From the NCBI RefSeq assembly GCF_033115175.1, contig NC_084835.1:25997858-26061857 (forward strand): 64,000 nt of DNA, read 5' to 3'. Below the pieces are notes generated by a model. That model was not told the origin of the DNA. It did no database searches and saw nothing but the letters and a program-made list of their open reading frames with translations. Below are positions 22,755 to 56,290 of this stretch, piece by piece (position 1 is the stretch's first letter; every line of letters starts with the position of its first letter). The translations under genes were made by a program, and so were the position numbers. This DNA comes from Lepus europaeus (taxonomy: Eukaryota; Chordata; Mammalia; Lagomorpha; Leporidae).

Positions 22755-23400
22755 TCTAGGGAATCTTTTTAATAGGGGCCTACCTCCCACTCCACAATGA
22801 GAGATGAGTGGGGACTGAGTCAGGGCTGGACACTAGTCCCTGACGCCTGTTGCTGGTGACTGAGCCAGCTGCTGCCAGGGCAGCTACACCTGGCCAGGGG
22901 AGGTGTGCACCGGGGATCTGCAGAGACCTACACTCAATCTGCTTGCCCTTGATCCCTGGGACTGCTTCTTCCTTGGTGGGGTGGCCACCAAGACAATTTA
23001 TGGCTAAACCAGGCAGAGGGCAGGGGGATTATGGGAAGGCTGGCAGCTGTCCCGCCTGCCAAGTTCCTGGATGGGTACCTACAGCCACGTATGCCTGTAC
23101 TCACCCCTCGTACACAACACCCTCGTAGGGCCACCTGCAACATTGGCACAAAGCACCGACAGCTCCCTCTGCACCCATGTATGCTCACGGCATACAGGTG
23201 TGTACACAGATCTCTGCACGTGGACCCAACACACTTGTGCACACACACACAGGCCCCCCACCCCTGCTGGAGGGACTCCCACAGACAGGCTGGTGGGATC
23301 CCCTTTCTGCACCCCAGCCCTCCGGGTCCCTGGGCTCACCTGTCCCTAGGACCTCTGTGATTGCAAGTTCTGGGTGGAACAGACTCCCCCATGCCTTCCC

Positions 23401-23417
23401 CCCAGCAGGGGGTGCCG
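23401..23417 (+). promoter_or_regulatory. CTCF-like motif
   Basis: cccagcagggggtgccg is close to the core CTCF motif in forward orientation. Confidence 0.4.
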
Positions 23418-26400
23418 GGCCCTGGGCAAGGACACTAAGATGCTGGGAAGCTGATCAGCTCTGGGGTGGCCACTCTGTGCCTGTTCAGCTGTCAGCCACA
23501 GAGGGTGAGAGTGCAGGCCCCAGGCAGCAAACGGCCCTGGCAGGAGAGGGGGTCATATGTGGGATGATCAGAGCTTAAGACTGGGCAGGGTGGCAGCCAG
23601 GGCCTGGGGGATCTGTGCAGACTGCCTATGGCTGCTTGGGGAGGCCACAAGGGAGAGAGAAGAGAGCCTGACTGGTGGCAGCCCTCATGTCCATCCTTAG
23701 CCATTTTCTCAGCGCATGCCTAGGGCCAGGGAGTGCACAGGGCAGTGGAGTTGGGGCTCAGATGGCATCAGCCCAGCTTCCTTCCTCCTTCTCGTGGTAA
23801 TGGGATAGGCCTGTGGCCACTCATTTGGCAGGTGCCTCTTCCAACCACACACCCAGCCCGCTGGGTATGGAAGACAGAGGACACTCCATCCAAAAACTCT
23901 TCTAAGCTTTGTCTCTGGCAGACATTGCTGGTCAACCACAGCACTTTTCTTGCTGAGCCATCTCCTGCAGGAGCAGCCGATTATGGAAGGCAAGGGAGAT
24001 AAAAACCTATATGGACTAAGGCTTCAATTTATGGCCAGACTATGGCCTCTGCCCCCTTCCCCGGATTCACTTCTCCCTGACCTCCTCCTGCTCCCTGTGC
24101 GGGCCCCTGCCTCCACATACTTCCTCTTTCCATGTCCCCCACCCTCTGGGGCCAGTGAAGGGCAGCCCAACCTGGGAGGGACTGGGCCTCTCTTTCATCA
24201 TTGGAATCCTATGGGATGCAGTGGGCATGAGACGAGGGGAACCTCGTTTGAGTCCTGAGCCCCTTCCCTGCCCCCATTCCAAGGTCTCCCAGGCATGGGT
24301 TCCCAGAAGAGGCATAGAGCCCGCTGGGCTGCTGGGCCTGGGCCATGGGTGTTTCAAGTCTACCCAGAGCTGACTGGGGAGTGATGTGAGGGCCTGGTTT
24401 CTCTCCCGGCAGAGAGACCACGTCCTGTCCTGCCCTCACTCCACTGCAGCCTCTCTCTGACTTTCACATCCTCAGCCGTGGGAATCACCCCAGTTTCCCC
24501 AGTGGGGTGTGCAGAGCAACGCTTGTCCAACCCTTTTACAGTTGGGAAAGCTGAGGCCCAGGAAAGGAAGTGTCCTGCCCGAGGGCCTTGCTGCAGCCCC
24601 AGCTAGTGACTCACTCACCCAGCGGGCCTGGAGTGAGTCATGGGGCCCAGGTGATGGGAAGGCAACACAGCTATCCATGGCGTCCTGGGCACGGTGTGTG
24701 GGGACCCTGGGGCTCCCAGCTATGAGCCCATATGGGCCCTGTGGGCCTCCTGGGCGGATGCATACCTGACGGCCCCGTTCTGTTCCATCTCGCCTCACTT
24801 CCGGGCTTTGTATCAGTTCTGGGAGGGCTGCCAGCTCCCTTGACGGATGGGGAAACTGAGACCTGTGATCACCAGGCAGCTGTGGCAGGGCGCCCAGGAG
24901 TTCCTAGCTGGTTTCATTGTGGTTTGCGCCCCCCCCCCCCCAACCCTCACCACAGGTGCAGTCATGGTCCGCAGGGATCCCACAGCTGTGCTGGCAGTTT
25001 CCCACCCCTGGGGAGGTGGGGGACGAGAAGGGGGCGAGGCAGCTACTCAGCCACTTCCATGGCAGGTGTGGCTCAGCCATCCCAGGCTCCACGTCAGAAA
25101 CCACCTGCCCTCCTCCTCCCTGACCCTCCATCTCCAACCCTGCCCTGGGCCCCGCCTCCATCCCCGACAGTCCACGCCTCATGGAGCAGCAGAGGGTCTT
25201 TTCGGAATGTCAGTCCCACGTTGACCAGCTCCAAAGCTGCCTGTTGTCCTCAGTACAGTCCAGGCCCTGCTGTGTGGCCCCAAGGCCCCAGTGGTGATCA
25301 GGTCCTGCTTGGCCGGCCAGGGCTTCTCCCCCTGTTCCTTCCTCCCAGGGGCCTGGATTCTCCCTCACCCCTTCTCCAACCTGGGGCCCCAGAACTGTCC
25401 AGCCTGACCCTCTGTGGGACCGGGACACTCGTTGGTCTCTCCTCCTTCAGCTCTTCTCTTGGACTACCTGCCTATCCTCCTCCTCCAAGGCCAGAGGCAC
25501 CTGGGAAGTGGCGAGGACTGGAAGCCCAGCCTCCTTCTAGAATCTTCTGTTGTTAGCCGTGAGCATGTGGTCCTATGATTTGAAAGGTGGCTGGCTGGCT
25601 CTTACCTTGCTAGTTGGTTCTGGTAGCCGCTCACTTCCATTTCCCACTTAAGCCCCAGCCTGTCCTACATGAGGTGCCCAGAGCCATTCAGTAAGAGCCC
25701 TTGGGGCAGGATGTCACCATCTGGCAGGACCCCGTCACCAGGGCTGTCCCTCCTGTAGCTGCTTCCTCCCCAGACTGAGTCTCAATGCCTCCCTCTAGAG
25801 AATTATAGTCCCAGGGGTCCCATGTTTGGTCCCTCAGACCAGCCCCGCTCAAGCCTGGAGTAGGGGCTGGCTGGGGAGAGGGCTCTGACTCAGCTGGACA
25901 CCCCATCTGCTGACACAGAGGTCACCCCCAGAGAGTTAGGAGAAGGGGCACCCCACAGCTGGGGCAAGCAGGCTGACTGCAGCCACGTCCCTGAGGCTCA
26001 GGTGAGCCCAGGTGAGCCGGGCCTCCTGCTCCAAAGTCTTGGGTAAGGGCACAGCCCTTCTTACCTCTTACGTCCCTGACCGCGTGGCCCCCAGCATCTC
26101 TACCCTGGGCTGATCCCCTTCCTTCTTACCTGACACCCCAGCGTCTGTGGGCAGTACCCCAGGAGAACACCCGGAGCTCTGGGGGTCTTCAGCTGCCTGC
26201 CCACCTGTAGACTATGTCAGCCTCACCTCCCACCCAAAGCTTCTGATCCTTGTAATGGCTACCTCTGCCAGGGAGGGCCTGGAGCCCAGAGGGTTGGGAG
26301 AGGAGGAGCAGATGGCTTCTCGGGCAGGTAGTGTCAGTCACAGCAGAGGTGAGGGGCAGGGATGGGGCTGGGGCACCTGGTGGGTCTGTGGTGCGAGAGC

Positions 26401-27348
26401 TGAAGCCAGCCCCACGTCTGAGGCTGGGAAGGCGGAGGGCAGGGATTCCCAGGGCTCCTGGCAGGCGGATGTGCCAGGGGCCTGGGCTGGGCCCGCTCCG
26501 GTGGGCAGGTCCCTCTGTAGCTGCTGGGCCTAATTGCCTTATTAGCATCCGCCTGCTGCCTGGGCCTGTCTGGTCCCCTCCCTGCCTGCCCACGCGGCCC
26601 TGTTTTTCAGGAATCCTCCTATGAGGCACTGATGGTGACAGTGACAAGGATCACGATGAGGCTGGGAACCAGTGTGCTTGGGCCAGGCATGGGGTTGCTG
26701 GTCTGTGGGCTCACCGCCTAGTCCCATTCAGGTGTCACACCTATCCTTGTCCCCATCCCACCTGGGCTAGGCTGTGTTCCCAGGCAGGCAGCACAGGAAA
26801 CCATCTAGGGGATCCCCTGCCTGGCCCAGCCCCACACAGCCCTCCTCCTGCCACAGGGGCACGCGCCCTGACACGTGGCAGACTCTCTTCCTGAAGAGAT
26901 GAGGGTCCCTGGAGAAGGGGGGCTCAGGGGCTCTGCCTCTCAGGGCTCCCAGTGCAGCTCTGCCAGGGGCCCCATCCACCCACTTGGCCAGGCCCTGGCT
27001 TATGCAGGCCCCCATCGGAAGACAGCTCTGGCCTCCAAGCCCCGCAGGACGATCCTCTGGCCTGAGCCCTAGGGGCAGCTCCGAGCCCAGGGCCAGTGGA
27101 GGTCAGTTTAGCAGTGGCTGGAGTCCTCTTGAGAGACCCCTGAAACCTCAGACACCCTGGAGCCACCAGGCCTGGCCCAGGAACTCCCTCCTCAGACCAC
27201 AGCCACTGCCCAGATGTGGGGCTCACCTGAGCGATGTGAAGGCCTGGGCTGGGGGCCCGGGGAGACCCTGCTCTGCCACTGCAGGCCTGGGTGGGCCCTG
27301 GAGGTGCCCTAGCCCTTGGACTTCGCTCCCTCCAGCATGCAGTGTGGC

Positions 27349-27365
27349 GGTGCCCTCTGCTGGCC
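27349..27365 (-). promoter_or_regulatory. CTCF-like motif, reverse
   Basis: The minus strand reads ggccagcagagggcacc, close to the core CTCF motif. Confidence 0.45.
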
Positions 27366-27609
27366 TTAACTCCCAGGGGTGCGGGGCAGCCAGGCAGGTT
27401 CCATGTTAGAAACGTCACAGGGCTGGGCACGGACCCCCCAACTACCCGCATGCACTACAGGCAGCAGGAGTGGCCTTGGCGGGCTCCTCCTGCACCACGC
27501 AAGGTCAGGTGCTGACCACCTGGCAGGCCCTGTGCTCAGCACAGCAGGACAGCCCTATGTGGCCTTTAGCCACCAAGGGGTGAATGTCCTGGGACAGGGC
27601 AGGTGACAT

Positions 27610-27705
27610 GGGGACCCTCACAACACACTTGGTACCAATACTTACTCCACCACTGGCCTCCTCTCTCCTAACCTCAGTTTCTTCCTCTGTAAAATGGGCA
27701 TGTAG
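27610..27705 (+). repeat. MIR relic
   Basis: ctcagtttcttcctctgtaa followed by aatgggcatgtag is the MIR 3' core signature. Confidence 0.6.
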
Positions 27706-30700
27706 CAGACCACGCTGTGGGGCAAGAGGCAGTGAGCTGTGGTGAGGGCCCGGCCCAGCCCCCTGGCTCAACTCTCCACACGCCTGGGCAGTGGGCTGAG
27801 GGCCTGGAGGACACAAGGCTCCCAGAGGGAAGGCCTCCTGGAGCACAGGCATGGGAGGGAGCCCGGGAGCAGCTGTGCCAGGAGTGTGGGCAGAGGCAGC
27901 ACCGACAGGGCGGGACAGGACACAAAGAGGCTCTTCTGAAACTGGGGCCAGTGGCTGCCCCATCCTGAGGCTGGTGTCGCTGTGGGGTGGCGATACGGAC
28001 ACTCCCAACACTTGGGGCCTGCCTGTGCAGGTCCCACGGCGGGGAGAGGGCCCTGCCTGCCGGCCTCAAGCCTCTCCTGTATGCCCGTGCCGCCTGCTCT
28101 CCCATGAGGAAGAAACACGGACAGGGAGGGAATCCGAGCCGAGTCACTTCCTGCCTTGGCTACCCCAGCCCCCACTGGCCTCCTGCTCCCCCCTCCTGAG
28201 CTGTCACCCCATTCAGTGCCCCCCTGCTTGCACAGACCCAGCAGACAAGGAGTCTTACCCATGGCGGGGGGGCTTCAGGCTACCCCTCCTGCCTCCCCAC
28301 GGCTCCCCAGGACACCAGGCCTGCCAGGTCCACCTCGATCCAAAGGGTCCAGTGGTCGAATGTCTGGAAGCAGTGGACTCAGCAGCTTCAGCTGCGCTGT
28401 GCAGGAGGCCGCCAAAGGCTCTGACAAGTCCTGCGGGGACGCAGCTGGCTTAGCTTGGCTCATCCTGGCATTTCTCAAACTCTGGCCATTACAGCACCAG
28501 GTTTTTGGTGTTGTCTGCAAAACTTCACCTTCAGTGCGGGCTTCAGGAGAGAATGTGGCCTGGCGCTGTTCAGGGCGGTTCTACGCACTGCACTCCCTTC
28601 CCATTTTCAGAGGGCAGGCTGAGGGCCATCCGGTTTGCTGCTCAGAACCCTTGTGCTGCTGCCCACATGGGATCAGAAGCCCTCTCCCCGCCCAGGTCTG
28701 GGAGGCTACACTGACCCGGAATCAGGCTGCAGCGGCTGCAAGGAGTAGGGCGCTGGCCACGGCACCCCCACCCCCCACCCCCGCCGCCAACGGCCGGCAC
28801 TGGCCATGACCAGCTCCTTGTGGTCTCCAGTTCAGGGCCGCACGGGGCCAGACAGGGGCCAGACATGGGGAGACTGCCACGTCTCCTCACGGGGGCTGTG
28901 GACGGCCCCCTCCCCGAGCCCAGGCCAGAGTTGGGTTACGAGCCCTGAGGGTCTCCTAACGAGTTCCACATGTGGTGGATGCCTCGGAGAGGAAATGGGA
29001 AGGGGCTGGGAGGGGGAGAGGGGCCTGCGAGGGGATTGGAAACATGTGTCTGTGGGGGAGGAGGCGAGCCTGGGCAGGGGGACACACTTTATCCCCAGAA
29101 GTGCTGGTGCCCACCCCCCGCAGTCTGGCTGCCAGGCTCGCAGGCCCCTGTAGGAGGCCCCCCAGCCAGCGGCCTGCTGGCGGGTGGCAGGAGAGGCCCC
29201 TTGGAGGCCCACACCCCTCCTTCAGACAGCACAAACGCCTGCCCTGCTAGAGTTCTGAGCCGGCAGAGGGGCTGGCGGGAAGGTCTGTGGGGGCAGGAAG
29301 AAGCCCCTCTGCACCAGCAGGCCAGTCAGAGACGCCACAGAACCCTCCAGCCCTCAAACCTCGCTTTGCCCTTGGCCGACAGCCAGGCAGGGAAGCCCAG
29401 CACGTGGCGCGGTCACTCCTGCTGGGAGCCCATGTGATGGGTGAGGCGGCTGAGGCACAGGGACGTGAAGCCAGAGCATTCCTGGCAGTGGGAACTGCAG
29501 GTACAAAGGCCCTGGGGCTGGAACGTGCCTGGCATGTCCAGGGGAGGATGAGGAGGGGGCTGTGGGGAGGGGTAGATGGGTAGGACCTCCCTGGATGAGG
29601 CTGGGAACCACTCCAGTGAGCTAAGCAGGGATGGTGCGGTCGATCTCACAGCTCTTTGGTTATGATTTTCTCATCTTGCCGTTTAGGAGACTAGAAGCTG
29701 CATTGAGGGCAGACAGGGAGGGCCAAGGGCGGAAGTGGGAAGCCACAGCCTAGCAGGTCCTGGCTCCCTGGAGGCTCAACTCAGGACATCCTTCCTGGGC
29801 AGGCTGAGCACCCCTCCCTGGGGTTTTGAACCCAACCCAAGAACCCGGGGCCACTCCAGAGCACAGGTCAGCCTCACAGCTGCAGCCAAGAAATCCCCCT
29901 GCAGCAGCCCAGGCCCTGGCGACAGAACAGTGGGCAGGCGCACACGTGCAGCTGCGCAGAGCTGGGGGAGGGCAGATCGCACTGCTGCTCGTGCTCCGAG
30001 GGGCTACTGGGGAGCGGTCCCGGGGCCGCTATGCAGGGAGAAAGACTCCCAGGCCTGAGTGGGGTGAGGCCAGCACCCCACTCCCTATCTTGGGAGCGAA
30101 GTGTCTTTGGGCTGGCTCTGTGCAGAGGAGAGGTGGGTTCCCCAGGAGGCAGAGGTCTGCAGAGAGAGGCCAGCTGAGTAGGGCATCTGCAGGGCCCAGG
30201 GACCTCTGCAGCTCAGGAGTCAGCCTTGCAGTCGCCAGCTGGGTCCTGGTGCCCAGCCGGGGAGGATGGAGTCAGACAGTGCTCAGCACGGGCTTCTGCT
30301 GGCCAGGCCTCTGCCCACCGGGCACCCACACAAGATGCCACAGGCCCACTTTCAGGAACACACACTTGTGCCTGGAAGAGAAGCTCGGAGGTGAGAAAGG
30401 GAAGCTGGGAGAAACCATCACTTCCTCCCACAGTGAGGCTCCTTGTCCCAGCGCACACACTTCCCATGGGCTGTCCGGAGAGGGGCAGGGGTGGGGGCTG
30501 CCGCAGTCCTCCTGGCTGGCCGGGAACCAGGTGGACATACCCCTGGTATGGGTTTTTGCGCAGGCAACTCCTGGCAGGAGGAAGGGCCGGCATGGGCACT
30601 TCCTAACAACTCTAGCAGGTGCCCCTCTCACCTCAAGCCTGGCTGTGAGGGTCCACATCGTGGGCCTGATGGACCAGGGAGGCAGGGTGAGCCCACGGTG

Positions 30701-31373
30701 CCGGGACAGCCTAGCTGGGGTGGGCTGAAGCTCACCAGGCAACAGGAGGCGTCTGCATGCAGGGTGGCTTTGCTCACAGGAAGTAGGACAATACCCCAGC
30801 ACATGGGAGTCCCCTCAACAGCCTGGGGCAGGGCAGGACAGGCAGAGTAGGGGTACTCGTGGAGAACCTGGGGCTTAGATTCTCGTCCCCCTTAAATGGC
30901 CGCAATCCAGTGAAAGCTGAAGCCATCAAGGGCCCATCTGGAGCAATCAACGGAGATGAGGTTAATGAGAGGGAGCGGGCGGCGGGGCCAGTGTGACTCA
31001 CCCCAGCTTGCTCAGCGGGCTGGGCTTCCGGGATTCCCGGCAATCACAAGGACCCACCCCCAGCCACAGTGACAGCAAGAGGTGGCCTTGGAGTGCTTGC
31101 CTCCTCGGCTGGGGAGGGGCCCTGGGGCCACGAGCCCTGAATCAAGTTCCAGGGCAAGGGCCTGAGCGGCCACAAGTCCCCCCCCCCCCCCATAGCCCCT
31201 CATTCTGTGCAGACCCTGTGAGGCAGGCAGGACAGAGGCCTCCGGAGGTGAGGGGGCTCCTCCAAGGGTGCAAACCCAGTAGGAGGCAGAGCCAGGGACC
31301 CTGACCCCGCTGCTCCACCTGTGCCCCACGGGCTCCACGCCACAGCAAGCAGGAAGCCATGACAACAGACCTT

Positions 31374-31512
31374 GGGACCCAGGACTGTGCTGGGATGGCG
31401 GGGTAGCAGGGCTCTCATGGGGCTGGGACCCAGGACTGTGCTGGGATGGCGGGTAGCAGGGTTCTCCTGGGACCCAGGACTGTGCTGGGACGGCGGGTAG
31501 CAGGGTTCTCCT
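31374..31512. repeat. Minisatellite, three copies of about 44-51 bp
   Basis: gggacccaggactgtgctgg starts at 31374, 31425 and 31469; each copy continues through a ggcgg-rich core to cagggttctc or a close variant. Confidence 0.88.
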
Positions 31513-34239
31513 GTGCTGGCCGTGCCACCTGGGTCTCCGTCAGGCACTCCTGGGTGTGGTGACTCAGGGATGGGGGCAGGGGGGCTTGCCATGCGTCAGG
31601 GTGGGGTCCTGGGGGCTGCCTGGCAGGGGTGTCCAGGGGCATCTCTGGAACCCCAAGAAGCTGACAAAGGGAAGCTGGGGGACATCGCAGACCCCTGCTC
31701 TTTCATTTCACGAGAACATGAAGGGGCGGGGGTTGGCAAGTGGGGTTGCCGCTGGGATGCACTTCCTGACAAAGGAACCTCTTCCTAACAGACTGAAACA
31801 AAGGAGAGGGGAAGAGATCTGCAGTGGGGTTTTTTGGGCACTGTTACCGAAATCCAAAATTAGGAGAGATGACGGCTGAGCTGAGGCACCTGCGATTCCA
31901 GAAGGGCTGCTTTGTGCTTGGCAGGGAGCGCAGGGGATTGGTAGCAGCCCCAGCACAGGGGAGCGAGGGGAGGGCTGGCAGCGAGTGCCACTTGGGAGAC
32001 AACACAAGAAAAGCCCCTTCTTGTGAGGCCTCCTCCTGAGTTCTGCCTGCTCCTGGCCGGCCGGCCGGCGTCCAACTCAGGGGTCCTGCAGTGTCTTCAC
32101 GGGCGAGCAGTACCCAGAGTGAGCACGGCTCCCCAGGACTCTGCCCACTTCCCCATGGGGCTGCCTGCGACCACCCCCCCGCCCCGTGTTGGGCCTCACA
32201 GGAACAAGAAAAGGCACCGCTGTGGGAGAACTGGGCCTCCCCACAGCTCTGCCCCAGGCATGGTGACACACTGACTCCAGGCCCCGGGGAGGCGGGCCTT
32301 CGTGCTGTTTGAAAGTCAGGCACCACATTCCAAGAACTATCGTCCCCAAATCCAACAGGGGGAGGGCTGGGCCACCCTGGGACAGCCTCCCCAGAAGCCC
32401 GTGGCCTGTGCAAGTGTGGCTCTGGCCTGCCTCCCTCCCTCTGCAGAGCCCACATCCAGCTGGCCCAGTGCTAACACCCCAGGGCTGTCCTCAGGAGGAG
32501 GGAATGGGTGCCCCTCCCAGCTGTTTGCATCTGAGAACGGATGTCCACTGGTGGCCAAGGGCAAGTCCCACACCACCTCAGACCACTTCCCTCAACTCCA
32601 CACTCCCCCATGAAGAAAAAGGCAGATTTCAGAGAGCCAAACTTGATCCCTGTGTAAACCCAAGATGGAGGTGGTGGCTATCCTGGCCTGTGAGCAAGGG
32701 CTGCTGTAGGCCTTGGAGACCCATGCGTTTCCCACTGCCCCCAGCAAAGGGCTAGCATTGTCACTGGAGATGACCCTGGCCTGGGCTGGCTGCTCAGATC
32801 ATCAGAGACCCACTAGCTGGCAGCTCCAAGTCGAGTCTGGAAGCAACGACAGGCAGATGGTGGCCAGTCAGTGGGAGGAGGCCCAGCATGAGAGCGACGG
32901 CCAGACTGGCCCCGCACACTGCATCCCTGGAGCTGGTGCCCAGTCTCCTGAAAAGCCTCCAGCGACGGGAACTCACTGCCCCCGAGGCAGCCGAGAGCCC
33001 TGCCTACCAGGCCAGGCCAGGCAGCTGCCAAGGCCACCTGGGAGAACTGCAGCAGGTCCCCAGGGCATCTTCCCCACCTACAGCACAATGGAATCGTGCC
33101 ACTGACAGCAAGCTCTGTCATCCTAGTGGGACTGCTGGGGAGGCGGGGGGAGGGGGGCGCACAGTAGGCTTCCCTTGAGCACCTGCTCCTCACTAGACCT
33201 GGCATGGGCACGGCACAACCTCGCAGCCAGCGAGAGTGGCTATCGTTACAACCTCATACACGGGGAACGCAGGAGAGGCACAGAGGGTAAGTCATAGTGC
33301 TGAGGTCACTCTGGTGACAGGCAGCGTCGAGGCCGGAGTGCAGCTCTCCCCCCAGTGCAGGCTGCCCCCACCTCAGCACAAGCTCTTGGGCAGAAAGGCT
33401 CTGCTCCTACTTGGAAACAGCCAAGGCTGGGAACCATTAACCACGTGGTCCTGACAGCTCCTGGGGAGACGGAACACCACCCCCAGCCCACAGGCAGGGC
33501 AGGTATACTTGAGGGTAAAACCTCCCGACAGCTGAGTCCTGAGCCGCCGAAGGCCGCAGACATATGGAGAACATGCACAGAGCAAATGGAACTGTGGGGC
33601 CAGCCAGAGGGAGGTGGGTGATCCGCAGGATCCTGGCTCCCCACTCCTCTAGCCGCTGCCCACAAGGGTGCGTGACCTCAAAGGCAAGCCCAGCAGGGCC
33701 TTCCCCAGGCACCATTTTCATTCTCCCTTTAGGAGCCCTGAGGACGGGAAGACTAATGAGGTCTCGACAGAACAAGCCATTCCTGCAACAAGATCAGTCA
33801 AGTCAGGTTTAATTGTCAGACTCCTGCCCTCCTGCCAGCAGGGAGAAGGAAGCCACCAGTCCCCAGCGCACATGTGCAGAATGGAAATCAAGGTCACTGC
33901 AGTCACCACCCACCCCAGAGGGCCTGGGCAAACCCGACTCAGATGTGCCCACTCGGACCTTCTGACAGATTCAGAGAAAACTCCTGGTGCTTCCAACCAA
34001 TGGGCAGTCGGCTTCTAACCCATGCCATGGTGGGAAAGGCAAGGTGAGTAGGAAGCCAGGCACTGAGGACCAGAGGCAGCAAACACTAACAACTCCTTCA
34101 TATTAAACTGAATCCGATGCTGGCAGGCTGGTCTCAAGCATCCTTGTCGTGGGGACCAGGGGCAGGCCTGGTCCAGGTGCAAAGAGCAAGCTGGGGCCGG
34201 AACTGCATAAGCCCTCGGGCTGGGGGACAGATGTGATTC

Positions 34240-34337
34240 CCACAGAGTTGAATCCTTTATTTACCCAAGTCCCGTGGTACAAACCCCTGGCCTGCCACCC
34301 CCCAAATCGACTGCGCTCCTGATTCTTGGTCCCGCGA
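34240..34337 (-). other. POC1A: POC1A 3' untranslated region
   Basis: The short stretch from the stop codon to just past the first poly(A) signal. Its end is inferred from that signal; I cannot exclude a longer form using a later site. Confidence 0.65.
34256..34261 (-). terminator. POC1A: Poly(A) signal AATAAA for POC1A
   Basis: The minus strand reads AATAAA 76 bases after the stop codon, followed by GT-containing sequence (ctctgtgggaatc). Its position is right for the 3' end of the terminal exon. Confidence 0.75.
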
Positions 34338-54294
<19,957 letters not shown>

Positions 54295-56154
54295 CTGAAG
54301 ACGCAGAGAAGAGATCCTTAGCCTAGACTGTGCTTGAGGAAACACCGAGAAAGGAGCAGCCTCTCCAGAAGATTAAATGGAAAATCAAGAAACTCAGACA
54401 AGAGGCAGGAAGAAGCAGCGACGCTGGCAGTGTTCCCACATCCAGGTCACAAGCCCACCCTTCTGAGCAGAGGCTACGAGTCTGGCCAGTCAGAGGGGCT
54501 CAGCAGTTGGGCCCACGAATGCTCTCAGCTTGCTCTCAGAGGCCCTCCAGGAGGCCGGGTGTATCCTGACTTCACACAGCTCGCACCCTCCAGCAGGCAT
54601 CTCTGTGAGTCCAGAGACACCAAGGCCCTGCTCGGCCCTTACGTCAGCTAAACTCCAACCCCCATCCCCAAAGCTTCCCTAACCCCCTTTCAGGGCCCAG
54701 CAGCTGTAGCCCAGAACTGGTGGGGGAATATTCCGACCCTGCCGTGACCCAGATCTCCTGCAAAAACAAAGGTTTCTGTGTGACTGACCCAGCCAAATTC
54801 TGTCCCAGTCAGAATCCACTGGGCTGCTTCAGACACGGCTCCAGGAATGTGACAGGCTTGGTGTTTCTGCCTTCGGCCCCAAACTCAGAAAAGTCAGCAC
54901 CCATTTGGCACACAAAGGCTTCACCTGCAGCTATAGGTGCCTGTGGGAACACCATGCTCAGCGATGGCTCACGCTCGCGGCCAGCCCCAGAGCCTCAGAG
55001 ATCCATGGATGCTGCCACACTCTGGGCTCAGGGTTTCTGACCACTGCCTTACTGATGGGCATTGCTGCTGTTACCACCTCACTCCCCAGCGTCACCAATC
55101 CTCCCAGGCTCTCTGCTGCCTTTCAGAGAAACTCCAAGGCCCAAACCCAGATAGCCAATGGACCTGCCTCCTGCTGTAGCTCCTCTCCTGCCTCTGCACC
55201 CTGTGCCCAGCTCATGGGGCACTGCCTGCTGAAGATGCCCTCATCCACCCTTCTCCCTGTGCTAAACATCCTGTCCTTCCCTTCCCTTGCAACCCCCTAC
55301 TCCTAATCAGGAACTACCTGTCTCTTCCCGGTTTCCCTGGGTACTGCATCTCTAAGGCAAGGTTGAGGGCACCTGCTCTCTGCCTGCCCTCAACACTCTA
55401 TGCTCTACAAAACCAGGCCATTGGGGGGGGGGTGTCAAAGCTCACCAATTTCTCACTTATCAGAAAGCCAAGGCTACTCCACCTAGCAGCCTCCCACTCC
55501 TAGTGCCATGGCCACTGGAGTCCACTGGCTATGACTGGGGCTCATGTAGGATGCCCATGCACCCATCCAGCCCCTGGCTTTGATAACGCTGAGCTGCCTG
55601 CAGCCTGGCCTGCACCTCTGCTGAGCCTGCCCTCCCTTGGACCAGGCTACAGCAGCCCAGTCCTGGGAAGATGCTTTGTCCTAGATGGGCACAGAGTCTT
55701 TGAAAGGAATAATCCCAAGCAGCAGAGGAGGGCCATGAGGGCATGAGGACCCCACCTGCATGTTTTCATTTATCAGAAAGTGTTCTAATGTCACGGATCA
55801 CAAACTGTCAAGGGCACATGGATTTGAACTTGGAAACATGCCGGCCTGGTTGGCTAAGGGAGAGCTTGAACATGAGACCCAGCCAGAGGGGTGTTCCTGA
55901 GACAGGAGTGGCACTATGTCCACGTGCCCATCAGCAGTAAGCCTGCTGGGTGCTGCGGCCGCTCTGCAAGACCTTAGTCAGGAGGGCTGGGCTCTTCCAA
56001 TTCACCAGGAATTGCTGCCGTTCAGATTCCAGTGCCCACCCAGAAGGACACACTCCAGGAGCCCACCAGCCTTGCTAGGACAGCCTTCAGCCCACCGCAG
56101 TGAGTCCCAGAGCCAGGAAGCTCCGTCAGGAGACACAGCAGGGTGCAGCTGAAA

Positions 56155-56290
56155 AGATCGCGACGCACACGGGCCTTGACTAAAATCCAGGCTCCACCCC
56201 TGACTGGCTGGGTGGCAGTGGGCAAGAGGCCAAGCTTCTCTGGACCTCTGCTTCCTCATCTGTAGAATGGGAAGGCTCACAGGGCCAGCC
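56155..56290 (+). repeat. MIR relic
   Basis: ccctgactggctgggtggc, then ctgcttcctcatctgtagaa and tgggaaggctcac, matching MIR. Confidence 0.65.

Larger units (their letters stand above)
21661..34239. other. Intergenic region between DUSP7 and POC1A
   Basis: Three adjacent CSINE copies at 21963-22754, MIR relics, a minisatellite at 31374-31512, and two CTCF-like motifs. No gene is recognised. The patch 30905-30975 looks less GC-rich and more enhancer-like than its surroundings. Confidence 0.7.

Noticed and set aside
24732-25556. 274-codon plus-strand open frame between DUSP7 and POC1A
   Set aside because: Pro/Ser-rich translation with no motif and a C-run inside; looks like a chance frame.
29826-30728. 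300-codon plus-strand open frame
   Set aside because: No recognisable domain, no exon signals and overlapping open frames on both strands, as expected by chance here.
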